Numbered from the stretch's first letter, positions 8,438-18,211 are shown. The stretch is 64,000 nt of DNA from Spirosoma sp. (GCF_026391055.1 NZ_JAPLET010000009.1:124001-188000), one strand, 5' to 3'. Numbers and translations are program-made. The notes: generated by a model from the letters alone, not told the origin.

Positions 8438-9121
8438 ATGAAAATACTTCTGATTTTACTGCTCTTATGCCCGATGTCTGTGTGGGCTCAGCAAGACAGA
8501 CTCCCTCCGCCAGTTCTCCCGGATAATCTGAAACCCATTGAAAGTGATTTAGTCCCATCTTACAATGGACGTTACGGACAGCAGGTGAAAACCCAGTATA
8601 TGTATGACGGCCTCGACGTTCGTCATGCCAAAGATCTGGGGCAGTATATACTGGCATCTGGCGACCGGGATGCCATCCGCGAATTCAACCGCTATATCAG
8701 CAGCAGACATACGGGTGGCTGGTTAATTGCGGGTGGCGTCACGTGGGCAATTATTGGTGCTATCATCATGGGTTCGAACGGGCCGGGCAGCGATGGTAAG
8801 TTTACCATGCAGCAACCTTACTACTGCCCGACCGGCTATGCTTGTGGTGGGTCTGGCGGTATGGTCTATGGTGGTCAGATTGTTAGCTATCAAACCGTAA
8901 CGGATACGCATCGACAAAATATGTATGCCAAGGGTGGTGTCTTTATGCTAGGCGGTGCTATTCTGGCTGGTATTGGCTGGGGACTTAATATGCCGGGACC
9001 GCATCTCCGCCGGTCGGTTCAGTATTACAATCGGGCTCTTAAACAGCAGGGCATCTCGTGGCAGATAACGCCTTACTCATCGCTGTCTAACTCGGGGGTT
9101 GGTTTGGTTGGACGTTTCTAA
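8438..9121 (+). CDS. secreted or envelope protein of unknown function
   Basis: A 227-residue protein with a signal peptide (MKILLILLLLCPMSVWAQ, cleavage after WAQ). Two glycine-rich hydrophobic segments follow: GGWLIAGGVTWAIIGAIIMG near 87-106 and GGVFMLGGAILAGIGWGLNM near 167-186. They could form a membrane hairpin. Between them is a Gly/Tyr-rich stretch with two cysteines (YYCPTGYACGG). The order is signal peptide, soluble region, TM, loop, TM, soluble tail. I recognise no named family. It appears monocistronic, between a possible promoter and the asd promoter. Confidence 0.6.
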   Translation: MKILLILLLLCPMSVWAQQDRLPPPVLPDNLKPIESDLVPSYNGRYGQQVKTQYMYDGLDVRHAKDLGQYILASGDRDAIREFNRYISSRHTGGWLIAGGVTWAIIGAIIMGSNGPGSDGKFTMQQPYYCPTGYACGGSGGMVYGGQIVSYQTVTDTHRQNMYAKGGVFMLGGAILAGIGWGLNMPGPHLRRSVQYYNRALKQQGISWQITPYSSLSNSGVGLVGRF

Positions 9122-9161
9122 TTTTTTTAGAATATAATTCCTGACGGTCAAAGTTTTACCC

Positions 9162-9169
9162 TATTTTTG
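9162..9169 (+). promoter_or_regulatory. -7 box of the asd promoter
   Basis: TATTTTTG fits TAnnTTTG exactly and is followed by C, as is common. It implies a leader of about 120 bases before the asd ATG at 9292. A clear -33 TTG is not seen. Confidence 0.55.
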
Positions 9170-9291
9170 CAGTCCAATTAACCTATACGGGTTTGTTATT
9201 GACAACACACCCTTTTTTATTAACCAATAAATAGCGGATTTCTCCGGCCTATGCTCAGATGGGCAACCCCGGACGGTCCGTATCAAACAAA

Positions 9292-10305
9292 ATGAAAATC
9301 GCAGTCGTTGGGGCTACTGGCTTAGTCGGTAGCGAAATCCTGAAGGTGCTCGCAGAACGCAGCTTCCCCGTGTCAGAACTCATTCCTGTCGCTTCCGAGC
9401 GGTCGGTTGGTAAACAGATCGAGTTCAAGGGTAAACAGTACACGGTCGTAAGCTTTGACGATGCGATTGCGGCCAAACCTGCCATTGCGATTTTCTCGGC
9501 CGGTGGCGGTACGTCGCTTTCGCTGGCACCCAAGTTTGCCGAAGCCGGCATTACCGTTGTCGACAACTCATCGGCCTGGCGCATGGACCCAACCAAAAAA
9601 CTGGTTGTGCCCGAAATCAATGCCAATACACTGACAGCCGAAGATAAGATAATTGCCAATCCAAACTGCTCGACAATTCAGATGGTTGTGGCGCTGAAAC
9701 CCCTACACGACCGTTTCAAAATCAAACGCGTAGTTGTATCGACCTACCAGTCGGTAACGGGAACGGGTAAAGCCGCCGTCGATCAACTTTTCGCAGAGCG
9801 TACCGGACAGGAAGGTGTTGACAAGGTGTATCCGCACCCCATCGACCTGAATGTTCTCCCCCACATCGACGTATTCCTCGACAATGGCTATACCAAAGAG
9901 GAAATGAAGATGGTGAACGAGACCAAGAAGATCATGGGCGACGATTCCATTCAGGTAACGGCCACTACGGTTCGGATTCCAACCATCGGCGGCCACTCGG
10001 AAGCGGTGAACGTTGAATTCGAAAGCGAATTTGAACTGAGCGAAGTCGTTGAGCTACTGACCAATGCCGAAGGCGTTATCGTACAGGATGATCCAGCCAA
10101 TAAAATTTACCCCATGCCGCTGACGGCCCACGGGAAAGACGAAGTATTCGTCGGTCGTATCCGTCGCGATGAGAGCCAGCCCAAAACCCTGAACATGTGG
10201 ATTGTGGCTGATAACCTCCGCAAAGGAGCCGCTACCAACGCCGTTCAGATAGCGGAATACCTGATGAAGCACAATCTGGTCGAAAGCGAAGAAGTCGCTG
10301 CGTAA
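9292..10305 (+). CDS. asd: aspartate-semialdehyde dehydrogenase
   Basis: A 337-residue NADPH-dependent enzyme that reduces aspartyl phosphate to aspartate semialdehyde, the branch point to lysine/diaminopimelate, threonine and methionine. The Rossmann motif GATGLVG is at 7-13, the catalytic cysteine in NPNCSTIQ is C126, and the catalytic histidine in GGHSEAVNVEF is H235. I chose ATG at 9292 over one at 9259: it puts MKIAVVGATG at the very N-terminus as in the family, and the longer form would add 11 unrelated residues. A terminator follows. Confidence 0.96.
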   Translation: MKIAVVGATGLVGSEILKVLAERSFPVSELIPVASERSVGKQIEFKGKQYTVVSFDDAIAAKPAIAIFSAGGGTSLSLAPKFAEAGITVVDNSSAWRMDPTKKLVVPEINANTLTAEDKIIANPNCSTIQMVVALKPLHDRFKIKRVVVSTYQSVTGTGKAAVDQLFAERTGQEGVDKVYPHPIDLNVLPHIDVFLDNGYTKEEMKMVNETKKIMGDDSIQVTATTVRIPTIGGHSEAVNVEFESEFELSEVVELLTNAEGVIVQDDPANKIYPMPLTAHGKDEVFVGRIRRDESQPKTLNMWIVADNLRKGAATNAVQIAEYLMKHNLVESEEVAA

Positions 10306-10330
10306 CCATTCTTCCCGACTATTCACCTAA

Positions 10331-10366
10331 AGTCCCGTTTAGCCTGTTGCTGAGCGGGACTTTTTG
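10331..10366 (+). terminator. intrinsic terminator after asd
   Basis: AGTCCCG at 10331-10337 pairs with CGGGACT at 10355-10361, with weaker pairing extending inward, followed by a T run. Confidence 0.85.
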
Positions 10367-10431
10367 CGTAGATTGACACTAGGAAGCTACCCCACGGCAG
10401 CGGTACAGGTACTTAACTCATACGCTTTCTA

Positions 10432-11202
10432 ATGACGCCAGTTATTCAACTCCAGAATATTCATAAATCATACGGGTCGACCCTCGTTCTGAAAGGCATC
10501 GACCTGAGCGTTTCGCCCGGTCAGATTGTAGGCTACATTGGTCCTAACGGAGCAGGTAAATCGACAACCATCAAAATTTTGATTGGTATGCTTCCGGATT
10601 TCACGGGCGAAGCTTCGGTACTAGGCATGGACGTGAAAACGCAATCCCTGGACATTAAACGCCGAATTGGCTACGTTCCCGAAAACGCAGCCCTCTACGA
10701 CACCTTGACACCCATGGAATATTTGCAGTTCATTGGGCAGCTGTATGCATTAGACCCGGCGCACATAGACCGCAAAGCGCTCGACCTGCTGCGCTTGTTT
10801 CAACTCAGCGACTATGCCAACGCCCGGATGACCACCTTCTCCAAAGGGATGCGGCAAAAGGTGCTGCTCATCTCGGGGCTGCTGCATAACCCCGACGTTA
10901 TTTTTCTGGATGAGCCGCTCTCGGGTCTGGATGCCAACGCCGTTGTGCTGGTCAAGGAGATCATCCGGCAACTGGCGGGCAGCGGCAAAACTATTTTCTA
11001 CAGCTCACACATCATGGAGGTGGTAGAAAAGATTTCTGACCGGATCATCATCATCAACCAGGGGCAAATTGTGGCCGATGGCACTTTTGCTGAGTTACAG
11101 CACCAGCGTCCCGAATCCCTCGAACAACTGTTTGCTCAACTCACCGGCAGCGATGGACAAACGGGTATAGCCGAAGAGTTTATTCACACGCTCAACAACT
11201 AA
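10432..11202 (+). CDS. ABC transporter ATP-binding protein
   Basis: A 256-residue ABC ATPase: Walker A GPNGAGKST at 37-45, signature-type FSKGMRQKV at 136-144, Walker B VIFLDEP at 156-162, and the H-loop histidine in YSSHIMEVVE. It resembles the ATPases of ABC-2-type exporters. The permease gene follows 24 bases downstream, so the two form one transporter; ATP hydrolysis here would drive export by the 556-residue partner. The substrate cannot be told from sequence. Confidence 0.93.
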   Translation: MTPVIQLQNIHKSYGSTLVLKGIDLSVSPGQIVGYIGPNGAGKSTTIKILIGMLPDFTGEASVLGMDVKTQSLDIKRRIGYVPENAALYDTLTPMEYLQFIGQLYALDPAHIDRKALDLLRLFQLSDYANARMTTFSKGMRQKVLLISGLLHNPDVIFLDEPLSGLDANAVVLVKEIIRQLAGSGKTIFYSSHIMEVVEKISDRIIIINQGQIVADGTFAELQHQRPESLEQLFAQLTGSDGQTGIAEEFIHTLNN

Positions 11203-11226
11203 TTACCCCATCAGCGTGACGACCCT

Positions 11227-12897
11227 ATGACGACATTAATCCTTTGGCTCCTCGACCGAACCGCTCCCCTTTTTCGGGCGCTGGATGCCGATTACGGCCA
11301 ACTGCGGGCTATCGTTCAGGTAAAATTGATAATGGATAACCGCCGAAATATTGTTAGTCTGGGCCGGTACGGTAAGCAGTCGGCCGAGAACAATAATAGT
11401 TTTGTACGCATTCTGCTTATTTACACCGTTGTCGGTGTCGTAATCAGTCTGGGCATGCTGGCCATTCCTCCTCAGGAGAGTCTATTCTTACCGCTTACCC
11501 TTCAGTTTTCGTACATCATGGCTCTCTGCGCCATGACGCTCATCTCCGATTTTTCGTCGGTCATTCTGGACTCGTCCGATAACCAGATCATTCTCCCCCG
11601 CCCTGTCGGTAACCGGACACTCTGGCTGGCCCGTGTCGTACACATTACCAGTTATTTGTTCGGGATTGCCCTCTCACTGTCGGTTGGTGGTGTCCTGATT
11701 GTCGGGTATCGATTTGGGCCTTTGGCGGGGTTAATGTTTATGGCACTTAGTTTGCTATCGGCGGTGCTGATGGTCTTTCTGACCAATCTCTTTTATCTGG
11801 TCCTGATGCGCTTCATCAGCGAGGAGAAGCTTCGCGAAGTCATCAATTATTTCCAGATTTTGATGGCGGTGCTTTTTTACGGCGGCTACCAGCTCCTCCC
11901 CCGCCTGATCGGTTCGCAGGACGCCATTTCGCGGATCATAGACCACCAGTGGTGGCATTATCTGGTCCCGCCGATGTGGATGGCAGCTACCGTTGATGTG
12001 TTTGTTAAACCGGTACTGGATGTCAATCACCTGATCTTTGCCGCACTGGCTCTGCTGATGCCTGTTGCAGGTATTTGGTTCATGAACCGGTTCCTGACCA
12101 CCGATTTCACTCAGAAACTAAGCGACATCGACTCCGAACGCCGACCCGAAGCTACGGCCTTTTCTGCTCAACAGTCACCGTGGGGCCAGACAAGCTGGCT
12201 GGAGCAACTCGCTACCTGGGTAACTACGAACTCACTGGAACGGGCCGCGTTTGCTTTTACATGGCGCGTAACCGGCCGCGACCGTAAGTTTAAACTCAAA
12301 ACATATCCACAGTTGGGGTTCGGGCTGGCTTACGTAGTCGCCATGTCTTTCCAGGGGGGAAGCCTTGGCTCAAGCGGCTTCTTTTATCTCTTCGCGCTGT
12401 ATTTTGCCGGGCTTTACGTCATGGTAGCGCAGTACCAGCTGGGCATTTCAGATAATTATAAAGCATCCTGGATATACGGCAGCGCTCCTATTCAGACACC
12501 GGGCGCTGTACTTTTGGGTGCACTAAAAGCTCTTATTTTGAAATTGCTGCTGCCTTTTTACGTCATTCTGGCGAGTTACATCCTGTACCGCTACGGTCTC
12601 GACAAAATCAGCGATGTGCTGCTGGCCTTCAGCAACTCACTGGTCATGCTTGTCAGCTCGGCTTTATTATCGACCCGGTATATGCCGTTTTCGTTAGCCC
12701 CCGATGCCCTTAAGCAGAACAACACCGCCCGTGGGCTGCTGACCAGTCTTATTCTGGCGGTGATTGGCTTTTCACATTACGGGCTGACGTTTATCCCCTA
12801 CGGTGTGTGGGTAGCAACCCCGCTCTCGGTAGGTATTTTCTTCCTGTTGCTTCAGTATTACAAAAAGACCGCCTGGAGTGCCATTGAGATGGGCTAG
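11227..12897 (+). CDS. ABC-2-like permease, large membrane protein
   Basis: A 556-residue protein with roughly twelve hydrophobic segments in two groups: about residues 58-250 and about 375-550. A hydrophilic central region (DIDSERRPEATAFSAQQ) lies between them. It lies directly behind the ABC ATPase gene, so it is most likely the membrane half of that exporter. Size and two-part layout suggest a fused double permease. There is no signal peptide and no periplasmic domain that would hint at a substrate. Confidence 0.75.
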   Translation: MTTLILWLLDRTAPLFRALDADYGQLRAIVQVKLIMDNRRNIVSLGRYGKQSAENNNSFVRILLIYTVVGVVISLGMLAIPPQESLFLPLTLQFSYIMALCAMTLISDFSSVILDSSDNQIILPRPVGNRTLWLARVVHITSYLFGIALSLSVGGVLIVGYRFGPLAGLMFMALSLLSAVLMVFLTNLFYLVLMRFISEEKLREVINYFQILMAVLFYGGYQLLPRLIGSQDAISRIIDHQWWHYLVPPMWMAATVDVFVKPVLDVNHLIFAALALLMPVAGIWFMNRFLTTDFTQKLSDIDSERRPEATAFSAQQSPWGQTSWLEQLATWVTTNSLERAAFAFTWRVTGRDRKFKLKTYPQLGFGLAYVVAMSFQGGSLGSSGFFYLFALYFAGLYVMVAQYQLGISDNYKASWIYGSAPIQTPGAVLLGALKALILKLLLPFYVILASYILYRYGLDKISDVLLAFSNSLVMLVSSALLSTRYMPFSLAPDALKQNNTARGLLTSLILAVIGFSHYGLTFIPYGVWVATPLSVGIFFLLLQYYKKTAWSAIEMG

Positions 12898-13124
12898 CCG
12901 AAACAACAATACCAGCTCGATCCGCACTAATCAGTTATTATTTACCAGAAATACCTTCTTCGTCACAGCGGAAAGATGTTTTGCTACGCTTAATCAATTG
13001 ATAAATCCTGATTTGACAGATTTGCGTAGATTGCTAAGGCTGAACAAGTTAGTTGCGGACCTGATGTAAAGGCTTGCAATTATGTTTCAGCCGGATAAAG
13101 CGCTACATCTCTCCACGATAATCA

Positions 13125-13364
13125 ATGGCACTCATGGTATTCATATTGATTGCAGGTGGTATAATCTACTTGGTTGTCGACACGACAACCAAAAGAGAAT
13201 TCAAAAAAAAACAGTTGCAGGAAGCGTATCAGCGGGCACTGGCCAGCGGCAATAAAGGCCATGCATCACTGGCTGGCCGGGCTTATTACAGCTATCTACG
13301 CAAAGGAATACCCACACTCGCCGATGAAGCAACCATTCTCCATGATATAGCCGCCATGCAGTAA
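13125..13364 (+). CDS. small single-pass membrane protein
   Basis: A 79-residue protein: an N-terminal membrane helix (MALMVFILIAGGIIYLVV), then a basic, helical, charged tail (TTTKREFKKKQLQEAYQRALASGNK) ending IPTLADEATILHDIAAMQ. The composition is protein-like and the frame ends shortly before the convergent DoxX gene. An alternative start is the methionine four codons in. I do not recognise a family. The 227 bases between it and the permease gene hold no other gene. Confidence 0.5.
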   Translation: MALMVFILIAGGIIYLVVDTTTKREFKKKQLQEAYQRALASGNKGHASLAGRAYYSYLRKGIPTLADEATILHDIAAMQ

Positions 13365-13411
13365 GGAAGGCCGGCGTCTAATTACGGTACAGACACCTGA
13401 CCGCGCAATAG

Positions 13412-13801
13412 CTACACATTGTCGGTACTCTTCAAGGCCCAATAGATCAGAGCTGGCTGAAAAAATAAGCGACCAAACCGCTTACGATCCGTATCCAATC
13501 CGAAGGCACTTCGCTTGTTGACGTACTGCGAAATATTGCCGGGAAAAACAGCCGTAAAAAAGGCTGCTGCTACCTGTCCTACAGCCTGCTGGCGTTTCTC
13601 ATCTGTCAGGATCAGGCTACTCCCCAGCGCAATTTCGGCGAAACCAGAATACAGCACAGTGTCATCTTTTGGCAAGGGCACCCAATCCGGCACCTGGGCC
13701 TTAAATGCTTTTCGGGCGAAGGTCAAGTGGCTGATACCCGCAAAAACCAGTGTGCTTCCCAAAACAATCCTCGCTACTTTTTTAGCCGTTTTATCGTTCA
13801 T
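13412..13801 (-). CDS. DoxX-like membrane protein
   Basis: A 129-residue protein with about four hydrophobic segments: IVLGSTLVFAGISHLTF near 12-28, DTVLYSGFAEIALGSSLIL near 46-64, VAAAFFTAVFPGNI near 77-90, and FFQPALIYWALKS near the end. The ISHLTFARKAF and PDWVPLP pieces resemble DoxX/DoxD-family proteins. These are small membrane proteins linked to redox functions; the exact reaction is unknown. It is transcribed alone, convergent with the small membrane protein gene. Confidence 0.7.
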   Translation of the reverse strand: MNDKTAKKVARIVLGSTLVFAGISHLTFARKAFKAQVPDWVPLPKDDTVLYSGFAEIALGSSLILTDEKRQQAVGQVAAAFFTAVFPGNISQYVNKRSAFGLDTDRKRFGRLFFQPALIYWALKSTDNV

Positions 13802-13921
13802 CGTTTCCGTGCATTCAGTAAAAGTTCTCTACTGTACCAACTAGCTTATTCTTAGAAGGTTTAGTTGAGTCGTCAACGGTCACTCGGTCAGGACGTAGGC
13901 TGAACCACCGTACAGGGCTGC

Positions 13922-15340
13922 TCACACCTCTTCGAACAGTTGCTCGTAATGCGCTGATGGCAGGAGAATACCGCCACTTTCGGCATAAAACGATTGATCT
14001 GTGGGGTATACGCCCTGTTGAGTTTTGGTCCAGCTGGCTCCTGCTTTGGGGTGATAGCTCATGAGCTTATCCCAGTTTTTGAAGTACTGGTGCCCGTTCG
14101 TTTCCTGCAGGCCGATGGTTACACCCGGAAAAGGTGGCAGACGAGCCGCTACGTTTTTATTCCAGTCGACCAGAATGGGATTGACTGTCAGATCAGCGCA
14201 AAAGCAGGGAACACCTTTTTCGTACGCCAGCTGCGTAATTTTCATGGTCATACTCAACGTCTTCGCAATGGCTTTTACGGCAATGGCTGAGTACCCCTGC
14301 TGAATCCGGACAGCCGCATCCTCGACGGTATGGGCACTTTCGTCGGCGGCAATCCGAACGCCCAGCTGACCGACAAATTCTTCATTTCGCTCTTCGAAAG
14401 GCTCTTCAATAACCGCAATCTGATCGAAGGCTCCAATCTTTTTAGCATGGTCCAGAAAACGCAGCAACGTATCTCTCTTCTCATATCGGCCATTGGCATC
14501 GAAGTAATACGGGATTTTACCGCTTTTGGTGTAGGGCGTTTCGTAATGCCCGATGGCCTTATGTACCGCCGTCAGAAAAGCGATGTCTTTTTCCAGCATT
14601 TCGGCCTGTGTTCCCGCCGAGCCGGTTTTCAGTTTCAGGATAAAATAGCCTTCGTCGGCAGCGGCTTTAATTTTGTCGGCCGTTGTCCCTACGCTGAACG
14701 ACGGGATACTGGCCACTTTAGTATGCTTATACGATAGGCCCGGCCGGTATTTTTCCGGAATCATGTCATCAAACCGTGTCAATTTATTTTCCTGAGCGTA
14801 CAGCAACCAGGCGGCATTGTCTACACTTACCAGGGCATTGAGGGCAAAGGTTTTCCGCAAGTCAGGATTACCCGTGATTTTTTTTGCGTAGGCATAGACC
14901 TCGGGCAGTAGCTCATCTACCAGCTCAACCGGGTTGGTGAACGAGTTTCCTTTCATGAGTTGCAACGCCCGATCCGTTATCGCATACATGAGCGCATTAC
15001 CAACCCGCTCCGAGTGAGCCGCAAACACCTTCGCATCCGACCATAGCACGCCCTGCGTACATAACCCAACTTTACGAATGCCCGATTCACTTTCGAGCAG
15101 GGCCGCTGTTTGCCAGCTTTCCGTTATGGCACTGCCTTTAAAACGATACGGGTTGAGCGGTTCGCGTTCAAAATTGGAGTCAACCCGCTTAATCCGGATG
15201 GAAACTGGCGACTGCCTGACCGATGGATTTTTGCTCAAGTCGGCCGTAAAGCCAGTCATACCAGCCGCCACCAATGAGCTTGCAGACTGGATAAATTTCC
15301 GACGATTAAGGAATTCGTTGTCATGTGGTTGCGTAGTCAT
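13922..15340 (-). CDS. enolase-superfamily (mandelate racemase/muconate lactonizing-like) enzyme with Tat signal
   Basis: A 472-residue protein. A twin-arginine signal (NRRKFIQSASSLVAAG, residues 12-27) predicts export of the folded enzyme. The enolase-superfamily capping and barrel domains show the KxK general-base motif (K236, K238 in ILKLKTG), metal ligands D281 (DANGRY), E312 or E313 (IEEPF) and D333 (AADES), and a distal lysine in AVKAIAK. Such enzymes abstract a proton alpha to a carboxylate, as in epimerases, dehydratases and cycloisomerases. The substrate is not deducible. Nearby genes are reductase-like but not obviously linked. Confidence 0.85.
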   Translation of the reverse strand: MTTQPHDNEFLNRRKFIQSASSLVAAGMTGFTADLSKNPSVRQSPVSIRIKRVDSNFEREPLNPYRFKGSAITESWQTAALLESESGIRKVGLCTQGVLWSDAKVFAAHSERVGNALMYAITDRALQLMKGNSFTNPVELVDELLPEVYAYAKKITGNPDLRKTFALNALVSVDNAAWLLYAQENKLTRFDDMIPEKYRPGLSYKHTKVASIPSFSVGTTADKIKAAADEGYFILKLKTGSAGTQAEMLEKDIAFLTAVHKAIGHYETPYTKSGKIPYYFDANGRYEKRDTLLRFLDHAKKIGAFDQIAVIEEPFEERNEEFVGQLGVRIAADESAHTVEDAAVRIQQGYSAIAVKAIAKTLSMTMKITQLAYEKGVPCFCADLTVNPILVDWNKNVAARLPPFPGVTIGLQETNGHQYFKNWDKLMSYHPKAGASWTKTQQGVYPTDQSFYAESGGILLPSAHYEQLFEEV

Positions 15341-15450
15341 CAGAGACGTAGCGGCCGTTAAATTAGCCGCTTCATGAACAAACCGATCAGCCCTTCGAAA
15401 CTACCCATCCTCACCTCAACACCTTTAGGCTGGCTCTATGCTTATCTGCT

Positions 15451-16875
15451 TCAGGAACGGGCCAGTTGTCGAATCATTCCCTCAAAAATATACCCGTGAA
15501 AAGGCAGTACCGCATACCAGTACAGCCGCCCCCAAATGCCCAGAGGACGGAACGTGGCGGTTTGCTCCAGGGTATTGTCGGGATGAAGCCGAAACTCCAG
15601 CCAGGCCTCTCCCGGCAGTTTCATTTCGGCATACAACAGCAACCGTTTCTGAGACCGGCTGGCTAATAGAACCCGCCAGAAGTCCAGGGCATCGCCCGCC
15701 TTGATTCGGCTTGGACTTCGGCGACCCCGGCGCAGGCCTACTCCGCCCACCATCTGATCCATCAGTCCCCGCAGCGCCCAAAGCCAGTTGCCGTAATACC
15801 AGCCTGTCTGCCCGCCAATAGACCATATCTTATCAAGGGTCCGCTCGCCATCGGCTACCTTAATCCGGCGGTGGTCCTTGAAGCAGCCCTTTACCGGCAC
15901 CTCAATATACTGAGCCAGCCCTTTGCGGAGGACTGGTGTAGCCATGGCATCTTTCCAGCTGGAGATCACTTCATTTTGTTCGATCTTATCGAAGGCCATG
16001 CTTATGGCTTCTTTATAAGGAATCAGTTCGATACCCAACAGGGAGTCCAGCTTATTGGGCGAACCCACCACTTCTACTTTCATGCTGTCTACCAAATGGC
16101 AGGCCAGCGGATAAGACGTAGCCGTCACAAAATACAGCCAGTACGACGACAGTTTGGGCGTCATGACGGGTACCACCACAATGGTGCGCTTGAGGCCTCT
16201 TACCTGCGCAAACTGTAGAAGCATCTCTTTATAAGAGAGCACATCGGGGCCGCCAATGTCGTAACTGGTCTGATACGTTTCCGGACGCAGCAGTACCCCG
16301 GCCAGAAAAGCGACCACATTGCGAATGGCAATGGGCTGGCAGCGGGTATGCAGCCAACGGGGGGCAACCATAACGGGCAGTTTCTCCACCAGATCACGAA
16401 TAATTTCGAAGGATGCACTACCCGAACCTACGATAATACCCGCCCGCAGCGTCGTTAGCGGAATGCCCGCCGAAGTCAGAATGTGTTCTACCTGCTGGCG
16501 GGAGCGTAAGTGTTTCGACAACTGAGGTTGATTGACAATGCCGCTTAAGTAAATGATCTGACGGGCAGCTGTGGGCCGGAGGGCTTCAACAAAATTTTGA
16601 GCGGCTGTGGCTTCCAGTTGGGCAAAATCACCGGTTGGCGAAGCCATCGAATGAATCAGGTAGTAGGCCGCGTCGATATCCGGGGGAATATTCCGAAGCG
16701 TTTCCGGTTTGAGGAAGTCTACTTCAACGAGCTGTACATTGGAGAAAGCGAGTTCTGGAGCCTGAAAGCGAAGCTTGTCCCGCACACAACACACCACGTC
16801 ATGGCCATCCTGCACCAAAACAGGTAGTAATCGCTGGGCAATATAACCGGTGGCACCCGTCAGCAGAATCTTCAT
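15451..16875 (-). CDS. NAD(P)-binding SDR-type protein with DUF2867 domain
   Basis: A 474-residue protein: an N-terminal Rossmann domain (MKILLTGATGYIAQRL, GxxGxxG at 7-13) of the atypical SDR type occupies about 300 residues. A C-terminal DUF2867-like domain follows, including RRIKVADGERTLDKIWSIGG and the ending YWYAVLPFHGYIFEGM. Such two-domain proteins are annotated as epimerases or nucleoside-diphosphate-sugar-like reductases, with no established reaction. I chose ATG at 16875, which starts directly at the Rossmann strand, over a start 12 codons upstream. It is divergent from the NmrA-like gene. Confidence 0.85.
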   Translation of the reverse strand: MKILLTGATGYIAQRLLPVLVQDGHDVVCCVRDKLRFQAPELAFSNVQLVEVDFLKPETLRNIPPDIDAAYYLIHSMASPTGDFAQLEATAAQNFVEALRPTAARQIIYLSGIVNQPQLSKHLRSRQQVEHILTSAGIPLTTLRAGIIVGSGSASFEIIRDLVEKLPVMVAPRWLHTRCQPIAIRNVVAFLAGVLLRPETYQTSYDIGGPDVLSYKEMLLQFAQVRGLKRTIVVVPVMTPKLSSYWLYFVTATSYPLACHLVDSMKVEVVGSPNKLDSLLGIELIPYKEAISMAFDKIEQNEVISSWKDAMATPVLRKGLAQYIEVPVKGCFKDHRRIKVADGERTLDKIWSIGGQTGWYYGNWLWALRGLMDQMVGGVGLRRGRRSPSRIKAGDALDFWRVLLASRSQKRLLLYAEMKLPGEAWLEFRLHPDNTLEQTATFRPLGIWGRLYWYAVLPFHGYIFEGMIRQLARS

Positions 16876-17044
16876 TTTTTCAGGGTAGTAACACGACTGT
16901 TCATATTGCAAGGTACGGCTGACGAACCGCTTGTGAAGCCGTAAAGTTTACCCTATGGTAAATTGTTTATACAAACCATGCCGCGAAACAGCCTTACACT
17001 CGTTGAACAACAAACAATACAACGCTTATCGTGTAGTAATTAGA

Positions 17045-17052
17045 TAGATTTG
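17045..17052 (+). promoter_or_regulatory. -7 box ahead of NmrA-like gene
   Basis: TAGATTTG fits TAnnTTTG exactly, 74 bases before the ATG at 17126. A -33 TTG at the usual distance is not evident. Confidence 0.45.
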
Positions 17053-17125
17053 TCACCTATGGGACCAATTAGCCCACGATCTTTCCATTTAGAAGCGTAA
17101 AGTCCGTCACGTCAACAACCTAACC

Positions 17126-18037
17126 ATGAATAGTACAATAGCAGTAGCTGGTGCCACGGGCGATCTGGGCGAACGAATTGTTAAATTTCTGGTAGAACGG
17201 GGTGCCGATGTGCGCGCGCTGGTTCGCGCCAGCAGCAATAGCGCAAAAATTAACGAACTCGAAAGAATGGGGGTTCAGGTCGTCAAGCTCAGTGCTTGGA
17301 CCGTCAACGAGCTAACGGAGGCTTGCCGGGGCGTTTCCTGCGTCGTGTCGGCTCTGTCTGGCCTGCGCGAAACGGTCATTGATACCCAGAAAGTGCTGCT
17401 CGATGCGGCCGTGGCGGCCGGTGTTCCTCGCTTCATTCCATCCGATTATTCGATTGATTTCACTAAACTTCCGGCCGGTCGAAACCGCAATCTGGATTTA
17501 AGGCGGGAATTTCATGCTTATCTCGACAAAGCGCCCATTGCCGCCACCACCATTTTCAACGGTGCCTTTGCCGATATGATTACGGGACAGATGCCCATCA
17601 TTCTCTTCAAGCTACACCGGGTTATGGTTTGGGGCAATGCGGATCAGCGCATGGACTTCACCACCAAGGATGATACAGCCGCCTTTACGGCGAGTGCGGC
17701 ACTGGATAGTTCGACACCCCGCTTTCTGCGCATAGCCGGGGATCAACTGAGCATCCGGGAGCTGACCGGGGTGGTGAGTGAAGTAACCGGAGAGAAATAT
17801 AATATATTACGGCCGGGTGGGCTGGGGGCACTCAGCACCGTTATTACCATTGCCCGTTTTGTTGCCCCTGGTGGAGACGACATTTACCCCGCCTGGCAGG
17901 GTATGCAGTACATGCGTGATATGCTGGACGGACGGGCTAAAGCCGCAACCGTCGACAATGATCGCTATCCGAATATACACTGGCATACCATCAAAGATGT
18001 ACTAACCGGGTTTGTGGCGAACGGCAAGCCGGTTTAA
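17126..18037 (+). CDS. NmrA-like NAD(P)-binding protein
   Basis: A 303-residue atypical SDR of the NmrA/isoflavone-reductase group: the nucleotide-binding motif AGATGDLGERI is at 8-18, with FIPSDYSIDF around 112-121, where the classical catalytic tyrosine-lysine pair is not clearly kept. Members either reduce small molecules or sense the NAD(P) redox state. It is divergent from the SDR/DUF2867 gene across a 250-base intergenic region, so the two may share control. It ends before a long inverted repeat facing the convergent 1,353-residue protein gene. Confidence 0.85.
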   Translation: MNSTIAVAGATGDLGERIVKFLVERGADVRALVRASSNSAKINELERMGVQVVKLSAWTVNELTEACRGVSCVVSALSGLRETVIDTQKVLLDAAVAAGVPRFIPSDYSIDFTKLPAGRNRNLDLRREFHAYLDKAPIAATTIFNGAFADMITGQMPIILFKLHRVMVWGNADQRMDFTTKDDTAAFTASAALDSSTPRFLRIAGDQLSIRELTGVVSEVTGEKYNILRPGGLGALSTVITIARFVAPGGDDIYPAWQGMQYMRDMLDGRAKAATVDNDRYPNIHWHTIKDVLTGFVANGKPV

Positions 18038-18157
18038 GCGTGCAGTATGGGAAACCTGACCATTCGCCCACTTCACGCCGACATCTGTTTCTGGTCTGAC
18101 AGAATCCCTTAGCGTTCCTATAAGTCAACCGCTTATAGATTAGCCCTTGACCAAGTG

Positions 18158-18211
18158 TTGTGCCCAACGACCACGGAGAAACCAGAGCTTCTTCAGGGCC
18201 GTTGGGCACAA
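18158..18211. repeat. inverted repeat between two convergent genes
   Basis: TTGTGCCCAACG at 18158-18169 and its exact inverse at 18200-18211 are separated by 30 bases. A T-rich stretch (TTTGTTTTT) follows on the plus strand. It lies between the stop codons of the NmrA-like gene and the 1,353-residue protein gene, so it could act as a terminator for the plus-strand gene and perhaps for both. Confidence 0.65.

Noticed and set aside
12878..13069. A 63-residue frame after the ABC permease gene
   Set aside because: It starts inside the permease gene in another frame and has no promoter or recognisable features.
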